The position numbers were made by a program, and so were the translations under genes. From NCBI GenBank assembly GCA_023460255.1, contig JAEWQZ010000023.1, forward strand, positions 1 through 5,231: a DNA stretch of 5,231 nucleotides, written 5' to 3'. Below, in pieces: positions 1-4,686 of this stretch. Within the stretch, counting starts at the first letter, position 1. Each line of letters begins with the position of its first letter. This DNA is from Actinomycetes bacterium (GTDB lineage Bacteria; Actinomycetota; Actinomycetes; Actinomycetales; Cellulomonadaceae). The notes beneath the pieces were generated by a model. That model saw only the letters and a program-made list of their open reading frames with translations, was not told the origin of the DNA and made no database searches.

Positions 1-17
1 CGCGGCGCACGACCGGA

Positions 18-86
18 CCCGTCAGGCGCGCTCGGCGGCGCCCGTCAGGCGCGCTCGGCGGCGCCCGTCAGGCGTGCTCAGCCACG
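18..86. repeat. 23-bp tandem repeat spanning the uvrD2 stop codon
   Basis: Three adjacent 23-bp units lie at 18-40, 41-63 and 64-86. The first two are identical, and the third matches them at 19 of 23 positions. The third unit contains the last codons and the TGA stop (68-70, minus strand) of uvrD2, so the outer two look like duplications of the gene's 3' end. Each unit carries a TGA on the minus strand (22-24, 45-47, 68-70). Because 23 is not a multiple of three, these stops fall in all three frames. Within each exact unit, read on the minus strand, GGCGC and GCGCC can pair across an 8-base loop. No T-run follows, so a standard intrinsic terminator is not supported. Confidence 0.85.
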
Positions 87-2062
87 ATCGCCAGGAGCGT
101 GGGCCCGTACTGCTCGATCTTCGCCGGGCCGATGCCGCGGATCCTGGCCAGCTCGGCCACCGTCCTGGGCTTGAGCTCGGCGATCCCGGCGAGCGTCGTG
201 TCCACGAGCACCGTGTAGGCGGGCTTGTCGACCTCGACGGACACCGAGCGCCGCCACTCCCGCAGCGCCTCGAAGAGCGCCGGGTCGTGGTCGCCGGTGA
301 GGACCGCGGCAGCGCGGCGGGCACCGGCGCGTCGGCGGCCGGTCCCCGCGTCGTCGGGCCAGATGCCGTCGAGGAAGCGCGTGCGGCGGCGTCCACCCCG
401 GCCACCCGGTGCGCGGGACCGCGCGAAGCTCAGCTCCAGCACCTCCCGCGCCCGCGTGACACCCACGTACAGCAGGCGCCGCTCCTCGGCGACCGCGGCG
501 TCGGTCTCGGCGAGCGAGATCGGCATGAGGCCCTCGCTGAGCCCGACGAGGAAGACCGCGTCCCACTCCAGGCCCTTGGCCGCGTGCAGCGACGCGAGCG
601 TGACTCCCTCGACGGCGGGCGCGTGCTGCGCCGCGGCGCGCTCGTCCAGCTCCGCGACCAGCGTGACGAGGGTGGCCTCCGGGTCGCGCGCGAGGTCCTC
701 GCCGAGCGCGACGATCGCCTGGAGCGAGTCCCAGCGCTCCCGCACGGCGCCGCGCGCGGCGGGGGGCTCCGGGCTCCACCCGGCGCTGGTCAGCACGTCG
801 CGTACGGCGTCCGCGAGCGGCACCTCGGCCATCGACCGGGCGGTGCCCCGCAGCAGCACCAGGGCGTCGCGGACCTCCTTGCGCTGGAAGAACCGCTCGC
901 CGCCGCGCACGAGGTACCCGACGCCGGCGTCGGCCAGCGCCTGCTCCACTGCCTCCGACTGCGCGTTCGTGCGGTACAGGACGGCGATCTCGGCGGCCGG
1001 CGTGCCCGCGGCGACGAGCCGGCCGATCCGCTCCGCCACGCCGCGCGCCTCCGCCTCGTCGTCGTCGTAGGTGGTGAAGCCGACGGGGGGGCCCGCCGGG
1101 CGCTGGGCCACGAGCTCGACCCCCTGGCCGCGGCGCCCACCGGCCCGCACGCGGTTCGCCAGGTCGACGACCTGCGGCGTCGACCGGTAGTCCCGGGACA
1201 GGCGCACGACGCGCGCCCCCGGATGCCGATCGGCGAAGGTCAGCAGGTGGTGCGGGGTCGCACCGGTGAAGGAGTAGATCGTCTGGTTGGGGTCGCCCAC
1301 GACGCACAGCTCGTGGCGCCCGCCGAGCCACTGGTCGAGCAGGTACTGCTGCGCGGGCGAGACGTCCTGGTACTCGTCGACCACGAAGTGCCGGTACTGC
1401 GCACGCACCTGCTCGGCGACGTCGTGCCGGCTCTCCAGCATGTGCCCGAGCATGACGAGCACGTCCTCGAAGTCGACGAAGCCCTGCCCGTCCTTGACCT
1501 CCTCGTACGCCGCGATGAGCCGCGCGACGGTGGTCCGGTCGAAGCCCGCGGGCGGCGGGCGGTCCGTCGCCGACGCGGCGCGCACGTAGTCGTCGGCGGG
1601 CACGAGGGAGACCTTCGACCACTCGATCTCCGAGGCGAGGTCGCGCACCGTGAGGCGGTCCACCGAGAGCTCCAGCCGCCGCGCGGCCTCCGCCACCGCA
1701 GCCGCCTTGTGCTCGAGGATGCGCGGCGGCGCGCCGCCCACCACCTGCGGCCAGAAGTACGAGAGCTGCCGCAGCGCGGCCGCGTGGAACGTCCGGGCCT
1801 GCACTCCGGTCACGCCGAGCTCGCGCAGCCTGGTCCGCATCTCCCCCGCCGCGCGGGCGGTGAACGTCACCGCCAGGACGCTCGTGGCCGGGTACGTGCC
1901 CGTGCGGACGGCGTACGCGATCCGGTGCGTGATGGCCCGCGTCTTGCCGGTGCCGGCCCCTGCGAGCACGCATACCGGACCCGTGACGGCGCGCGCGACC
2001 TCGCGCTGGTCCGGGTCGAGGTGCTCCAGGAGTGCGTCGGCAGAACGGGGGTCGGCTGGCAT
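68..2062 (-). CDS. UvrD2, superfamily 1A DNA helicase with HRDC domain
   Basis: This is an ATP-dependent 3'-5' DNA helicase of the UvrD/PcrA group, cytoplasmic and linked to DNA repair; the mycobacterial homologue is essential. It is 664 aa from the ATG at 2060-2062. Visible helicase motifs are Walker A AGAGTGKT (34-41), Ia TFTARAAGEM (66-75), Walker B VVDEYQD (227-233), III VGDPNQTIYSFTGA (255-268), IV RLSRDYRS (287-294), V SLHAAKGLEWD (491-501) and VI LLYVGVTRA (530-538). An HRDC-like domain occupies about 596-664. The family's usual tetracysteine zinc module between the motor and HRDC is absent: residues 569-591 hold no cysteine. The frame stays open upstream to an ATG at 2209, but that extension is arginine-rich, family-unlike and overlaps the divergent mycoredoxin start, so I reject it. 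No Shine-Dalgarno precedes 2062; a weak -10-like GAGACT lies 7 bases upstream, suggesting a leaderless message. A 23-bp repeat follows the stop. Confidence 0.95.
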   Translation of the reverse strand: MPADPRSADALLEHLDPDQREVARAVTGPVCVLAGAGTGKTRAITHRIAYAVRTGTYPATSVLAVTFTARAAGEMRTRLRELGVTGVQARTFHAAALRQLSYFWPQVVGGAPPRILEHKAAAVAEAARRLELSVDRLTVRDLASEIEWSKVSLVPADDYVRAASATDRPPPAGFDRTTVARLIAAYEEVKDGQGFVDFEDVLVMLGHMLESRHDVAEQVRAQYRHFVVDEYQDVSPAQQYLLDQWLGGRHELCVVGDPNQTIYSFTGATPHHLLTFADRHPGARVVRLSRDYRSTPQVVDLANRVRAGGRRGQGVELVAQRPAGPPVGFTTYDDDEAEARGVAERIGRLVAAGTPAAEIAVLYRTNAQSEAVEQALADAGVGYLVRGGERFFQRKEVRDALVLLRGTARSMAEVPLADAVRDVLTSAGWSPEPPAARGAVRERWDSLQAIVALGEDLARDPEATLVTLVAELDERAAAQHAPAVEGVTLASLHAAKGLEWDAVFLVGLSEGLMPISLAETDAAVAEERRLLYVGVTRAREVLELSFARSRAPGGRGGRRRTRFLDGIWPDDAGTGRRRAGARRAAAVLTGDHDPALFEALREWRRSVSVEVDKPAYTVLVDTTLAGIAELKPRTVAELARIRGIGPAKIEQYGPTLLAIVAEHA

Positions 2063-2069
2063 CGGGACC

Positions 2070-2075
2070 AGTCTC
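2070..2075 (-). promoter_or_regulatory. Possible -10 element for leaderless uvrD2
   Basis: Read on the minus strand the hexamer is GAGACT, followed by 7 bases and the uvrD2 ATG at 2062. It fits the actinobacterial TAnnnT box except at the first base. The spacing would put the transcription start at or next to the A of ATG. No purine-rich ribosome binding site is present. There is no clear -35, so this is a weak call. Confidence 0.3.
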
Positions 2076-2080
2076 GCAGC

Positions 2081-2121
2081 CCGGGCCGACACCCGGCCCC
2101 GCCGTCCCCAGACGGGCCCGG
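2081..2121. promoter_or_regulatory. Nested inverted repeat in the uvrD2/mycoredoxin divergent region
   Basis: An outer pair, CCGGGCC at 2081-2087 and GGCCCGG at 2115-2121, encloses a perfect small hairpin: CCGTC (2102-2106), loop CCCA, GACGG (2111-2115). The inner arm's last base overlaps the outer arm, so the two structures are alternatives rather than one stem. It lies between two divergent starts and could be an operator or a structured DNA site. Chance is a serious alternative at this GC content. Confidence 0.3.
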
Positions 2122-2127
2122 CGACGC

Positions 2128-2141
2128 GGACGGTGGACGGT
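2128..2141. repeat. Tandem GGACGGT direct repeat in the divergent promoter region
   Basis: Two back-to-back 7-bp GGACGGT copies (2128-2134, 2135-2141) lie about 40 bp upstream of the candidate mycoredoxin -10 box. Tandem half-sites at such a distance may bind a regulator. No known actinobacterial consensus matched: I checked by eye for SigH/SigR GGAA...GTT and the GAACnnnnGTTC SOS box and found neither. Confidence 0.3.
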
Positions 2142-2180
2142 TTCACCCGGAGCCGGGGCGCGCGACCGTCGCCCCGCCGG

Positions 2181-2186
2181 TAGGCT
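2181..2186 (+). promoter_or_regulatory. Candidate -10 box for mycoredoxin
   Basis: TAGGCT matches the actinobacterial TAnnnT -10 pattern. It ends 10 bases before the ATG at 2197, predicting a 5' leader of only about 3-4 bases. No Shine-Dalgarno sequence is seen between the box and the ATG, which fits a leaderless or near-leaderless mRNA. A recognisable -35 is not evident. Confidence 0.45.
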
Positions 2187-2196
2187 CGGTCATCCC

Positions 2197-2472
2197 ATGA
2201 CTTCCCCATCGTTCGTCCCCGCCCCGGGCGGCGTGACCATGTTCACCACCACGTGGTGCGGCTACTGCCGCCGGCTCAAGGCCCAGCTGGACGAGGCGGG
2301 CGTGGCCTTCCGCGAGGTCGACATCGAGGACCACCCGGCCGCCGCGGAGCTCGTCGAGCAGGTCAACGACGGCAACCGCACGGTGCCGACGGTCCTGTTC
2401 CCGGACGGCACGGCGGCGACGAACCCGTCACTGCGCCAGGTGGCGGAGCGCCTCGGCCTGCCGGTCCCCTGA
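2197..2472 (+). CDS. Mycoredoxin (glutaredoxin-fold mycothiol-dependent oxidoreductase)
   Basis: This is a small cytoplasmic redox protein of 91 aa. Mycoredoxins reduce mixed disulfides between proteins and mycothiol in Actinobacteria, and the resulting mycothiol-linked enzyme is recycled by mycothiol and mycothione reductase. The CGYC active site (C21, C24) follows a beta strand, MFTTTW. TVPTV (62-66) holds the cis-proline P64, and DG (70-71) precedes a short C-terminal helix. The stretch GNRTVPTV is almost the same as I recall for M. tuberculosis Mrx1 (Rv3198A). Length is normal for the family. The ATG at 2197 is preferred over upstream in-frame starts because those would overlap the uvrD2 promoter and add a non-family arginine/proline-rich segment. 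The next in-frame ATG (M15) would cut into the first strand. It is divergent from uvrD2 and convergent with nudC, so it probably has its own promoter. Confidence 0.93.
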   Translation: MTSPSFVPAPGGVTMFTTTWCGYCRRLKAQLDEAGVAFREVDIEDHPAAAELVEQVNDGNRTVPTVLFPDGTAATNPSLRQVAERLGLPVP

Positions 2473-2493
2473 CCGCGCGACCCCACGGGGGGC

Positions 2494-3471
2494 TCAGACG
2501 CTCGCCGGCAGGTCGCCGCCGAACCACTCCTCGATGAGCGCGAGCGCGATCGAGGTCCGCATCGGCAGCAGGACCTCCCCCGCGTGCACGGCCGCGGCCA
2601 GCTCGTCGCGGCTGAACCACCGGGCGTCCGTCAGCTCGTCGCCGTCGACGGTGAGGTCCGTCGTCGCCGCGCGCGCCCGGAAGCCGAGCATGAGCGACGC
2701 CGGGAACGGCCAGGGCTGGCTCGCCACGTACGTCACCTCCGCGACGACGACGCCGGTCTCCTCGGCGACCTCCCGCCGCACCGCCGTCTCGAGCGATTCG
2801 CCGGGCTCCACGAACCCCGCCAGCGTCGAGTACCGCCGCGGCGGCCAGTGCGGCGCCCGCCCGAGCAGGAGCCGCCCGGCGTCGTCGGTGACGGCCATGA
2901 TCACCGCGGCGTCGGTGCGCGGGTAGTCCTCGGTGCCGTCCTCGGCGCAGCGCCGCACCCACCCGGCCTGCTCGGGGCGCGTGGGCGCGCCGCAACGGGT
3001 GCAGCGGGGGTGGCGCGCGTGCCACTCGGCGAGCGCGACGGCAGTCGTCGCCAGGTCCGCGTCCCGGTCGCCGAGCGCGTGCCCGACGTCGCGCAGCCTG
3101 CCCCACGTGACGTCCGCCCACGACGACGTCGCCGCCGGCACGCCCTCGAGCGACGTCGGGGGCACCGGCAGGTCCGCGACGATCGCCGCGACGTAGTCGC
3201 GCTCGGCGCAGCGGCCGAGGAACACCCGGACGATGCCGGGATGGTCGACGGGGCCCAGGTCGGCGAAGTCCTGCGGGGCCCGCAGGTCCAACCGCGTGCC
3301 GCCGTCGGCCAGCGGGAGCCGCCCCTCGTGGACGAGCAGGACACGCGTCGAGGCGTCGGCCCACACGTCCGCGAGGAGGCCGGGGTCGGCCCTCCGGTGG
3401 GCGGCGGGGTCGATCACCGAGCGGGCGAGCGGGAGGATCTGCACGAGGCCACCGTATTCAGACACGCCCAC
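2494..3471 (-). CDS. NudC-type NAD(H) pyrophosphatase (Nudix hydrolase)
   Basis: It hydrolyses NADH/NAD+ to nicotinamide mononucleotide plus AMP with Mg2+/Mn2+; family members also remove NAD caps from RNA. The protein is 325 aa from the GTG at 3471. It has an N-terminal NUDIX-like domain (about 1-145), a zinc-ribbon region (157-178), then the Nudix fold. The complete Nudix box is G219-x5-E225-x7-R233-E234-V-x-E237-E238-x-G240-V241. The NADH-pyrophosphatase signature SQPWPFPAS follows at 251-259, and it separates this enzyme from general Nudix proteins. Zinc ligands visible are C157, C160 and C175; the fourth position is D178 instead of Cys. The start is ambiguous. GGGGAG (3478-3483) lies 6 bases before the GTG at 3471. 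A TAnnnT box lies 6 bases before an in-frame GTG at 3444, which would give a 316-aa leaderless product beginning just before LPLARS. The kinase gene is divergent with a 42-bp gap. Confidence 0.95.
   Translation of the reverse strand: MGVSEYGGLVQILPLARSVIDPAAHRRADPGLLADVWADASTRVLLVHEGRLPLADGGTRLDLRAPQDFADLGPVDHPGIVRVFLGRCAERDYVAAIVADLPVPPTSLEGVPAATSSWADVTWGRLRDVGHALGDRDADLATTAVALAEWHARHPRCTRCGAPTRPEQAGWVRRCAEDGTEDYPRTDAAVIMAVTDDAGRLLLGRAPHWPPRRYSTLAGFVEPGESLETAVRREVAEETGVVVAEVTYVASQPWPFPASLMLGFRARAATTDLTVDGDELTDARWFSRDELAAAVHAGEVLLPMRTSIALALIEEWFGGDLPASV
3451..3456 (-). promoter_or_regulatory. Candidate -10 box for leaderless nudC from GTG 3444
   Basis: On the minus strand TACGGT is followed by 6 bases and an in-frame GTG (3442-3444). 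This spacing is typical of leaderless actinobacterial messages. If it is used, the nudC product starts at residue 10 of the longer call. It competes with the Shine-Dalgarno-supported start at 3471. Confidence 0.4.
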
Positions 3472-3477
3472 GCGCTG

Positions 3478-3483
3478 CTCCCC
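3478..3483 (-). promoter_or_regulatory. Possible ribosome binding site for nudC GTG 3471
   Basis: GGGGAG on the minus strand sits 6 bases before the GTG at 3469-3471, a normal Shine-Dalgarno distance. It is the reason the longer start is listed as the CDS. In so GC-rich a region a purine run can occur by chance. Confidence 0.4.
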
Positions 3484-3501
3484 ACGACGGTGCGGGGCAC
3501 C

Positions 3502-3507
3502 TAGCGT
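3502..3507 (+). promoter_or_regulatory. Candidate -10 box for the leaderless kinase gene
   Basis: TAGCGT matches TAnnnT and is followed by exactly 6 bases and the GTG at 3514, so transcription should begin at or very near the start codon. A GGAG at 3508-3511 is only 2 bases from the GTG, too close to serve as a ribosome binding site. Together these favour leaderless expression. Confidence 0.5.
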
Positions 3508-3513
3508 GGAGCC

Positions 3514-4686
3514 GTGCGCTCACCTCTCGCCCTCGCCGCGCTGGCCACCGTCGCCGTCCCGGGGCTCGACGCGGTCGACGTCCGCCGCCCGCGCAACCCG
3601 GGTTCCGGCGTGGACGCCGCCGTCGTCATCGACGCCGAGGGCCGTCGGTTCGCGGTCCGCGCGCCGCAGAACGCCGCGGCGGGCGCCGCCCTGGAGGCGG
3701 AGGCGGCGCTCCTCGAACGGCTGGCGCCGCACGTCGACGAGGGCCGGCTGCCCTTCGACGTCCCGCGGCTCTTCGGGTCCGTCGAGCTGCCGGAGGGCGG
3801 CCGCGCCGTCGTGCACCCGCAGCTGCCGGGACGGGCGCTGCACCTGGAGGACCTCGGGCCCGGCCCGGGCCTCGCCGCCGAGGTCGGGCGGGCGATCGCG
3901 GCGATCCACGAGCTGCCGCCGTCGACCGTCGAGGACGCCGGGCTGCCGGTCTACGAGGCGGACGAGTACCGACGGCGTCGCCTCGCCGAGGTCGACGAGG
4001 CGGCGCGGACGGGTCACGTGCCCGCCACCCTGCTGCGGCGCTGGGAGCGAGCGCTGGAGGACGTCGCCGTGTGGCGGTTCCGGCCGGTCGTCGTGCACGG
4101 GGACCTCTCCGCCGACCACATCCTGTGCTCCGCGGAGCGTCCGGTGGCGGTGCTCGGCTGGTCCGAGGCCAAGGTCGCCGACCCCGCCGACGACCTCGCC
4201 TGGCTGCTCGTGGCCGCCCCGCACGAGGCCGTCGACGCGATCCTCGAGGCGTACAACATGCGGCGCACCGAGCTGCGCGACCCGCACCTGGAGCAGCGGG
4301 CGCTGCTGGCCGGGGAGCTCGCGCTGGCCCGGTGGCTGCTGCACGGTGTGCACACCGAGGACCCCGCGATCGTCGACGACGCCGCGGCGATGCTCGCCGA
4401 GCTCGCCGAGCAGACCGTCGAGCCGCCTGCCGAGGAGGATGCCGAGACCGTCGCCGCACCCGTGGGGGCGTGGGCGGACGGCGCCCCGGCCGACGAGGCC
4501 ACCGACGACGCCACCGACCAGGTGGCCGAGGACGGGGCACCCGAGTCGGACGAGGCCGAGGCGGCGACGGACGAGGCCGAGGCGGCGACGGACGAGGTCG
4601 AGGCGGACGAGCCCGACGACGAGGTCACCGACGACGAGCCCGACGACGACGAGCCCGCCGACGACGGAAGCCCTCAGCCGGCCTGA
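3514..4686 (+). CDS. APH/macrolide 2'-phosphotransferase-like kinase with acidic C-terminal tail
   Basis: This is a 390-aa protein of the aminoglycoside/macrolide phosphotransferase fold. The N-lobe (about 20-105) has FAVRAP (46-51), where arginine replaces the usual ATP lysine as in Mph enzymes. The catalytic loop is HGDLSADHIL (195-204): D197 is the catalytic Asp, and H202 stands where most APH proteins have Asn, as in Mph. The next motif reads VLGWSEAKVADPADDLAW (213-230). Mph proteins have IDWSEA here, so the metal-binding Asp is Gly215 in this protein. The start is well placed: a TAnnnT box lies 6 bases upstream, and the family-like N-terminus begins at once. Residues 303-390 form a low-complexity tail with 37 Asp/Glu and no Lys, Arg or His, including a 7-residue repeat. 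The substrate is unknown, and its place between core genes argues for a housekeeping role rather than acquired antibiotic resistance. It may also be weakly active or a pseudokinase. Its 3' end overlaps adnB by 13 bp. Confidence 0.88.
   Translation: MRSPLALAALATVAVPGLDAVDVRRPRNPGSGVDAAVVIDAEGRRFAVRAPQNAAAGAALEAEAALLERLAPHVDEGRLPFDVPRLFGSVELPEGGRAVVHPQLPGRALHLEDLGPGPGLAAEVGRAIAAIHELPPSTVEDAGLPVYEADEYRRRRLAEVDEAARTGHVPATLLRRWERALEDVAVWRFRPVVVHGDLSADHILCSAERPVAVLGWSEAKVADPADDLAWLLVAAPHEAVDAILEAYNMRRTELRDPHLEQRALLAGELALARWLLHGVHTEDPAIVDDAAAMLAELAEQTVEPPAEEDAETVAAPVGAWADGAPADEATDDATDQVAEDGAPESDEAEAATDEAEAATDEVEADEPDDEVTDDEPDDDEPADDGSPQPA
4549..4605 (+). repeat. 21-bp in-frame tandem repeat in the kinase acidic tail
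   Basis: Two identical 21-bp units (4549-4569, 4570-4590) are followed by a 15-base partial copy with one C-to-T change at 4598. Each full unit encodes the seven residues DEAEAAT. The unit length keeps the frame, so copy-number change would lengthen or shorten the tail by seven residues without breaking the gene. Further downstream, to about 4666, the tail continues as less regular Asp/Glu/Pro codons. Confidence 0.85.

Noticed and set aside
1085..1091. A run of seven G (seven C on the uvrD2 coding strand) as a phase-variation tract.
   Set aside because: The uvrD2 frame is intact through it and seven is short for a contingency tract in DNA this GC-rich.
2032..2196. A longer mycoredoxin starting at 2032.
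   Set aside because: The added 55 residues are Arg/Pro/Gly-rich, overlap the uvrD2 start, and the family length and -10 box fit the ATG at 2197.
74..2200. A 708-codon open frame on the plus strand, antisense to uvrD2.
   Set aside because: It mirrors the helicase gene in very GC-rich DNA where stops are rare; its translation is low-complexity Arg/Gly/Ala-rich with no recognisable domain, while the opposite strand has every UvrD motif.
2063..2209. A 49-residue N-terminal extension of UvrD2 starting at the ATG at 2209.
   Set aside because: The extension is basic and unlike the family, would overlap the mycoredoxin start, and the family-like N-terminus begins at the ATG at 2062.
2473..2493. A possible bidirectional terminator (CCCC-AC-GGGG at 2481-2490) between the convergent mycoredoxin and nudC genes.
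   Set aside because: The stem is only 3-4 bp with an impossible 2-base or small 4-base loop, and no T-run is present on either side.
3514..4686. The kinase gene as an acquired macrolide-resistance gene.
   Set aside because: It has the same base composition as its neighbours, no mobile-element traces flank it, it lies within a conserved core cluster, and its metal-site residue is changed.
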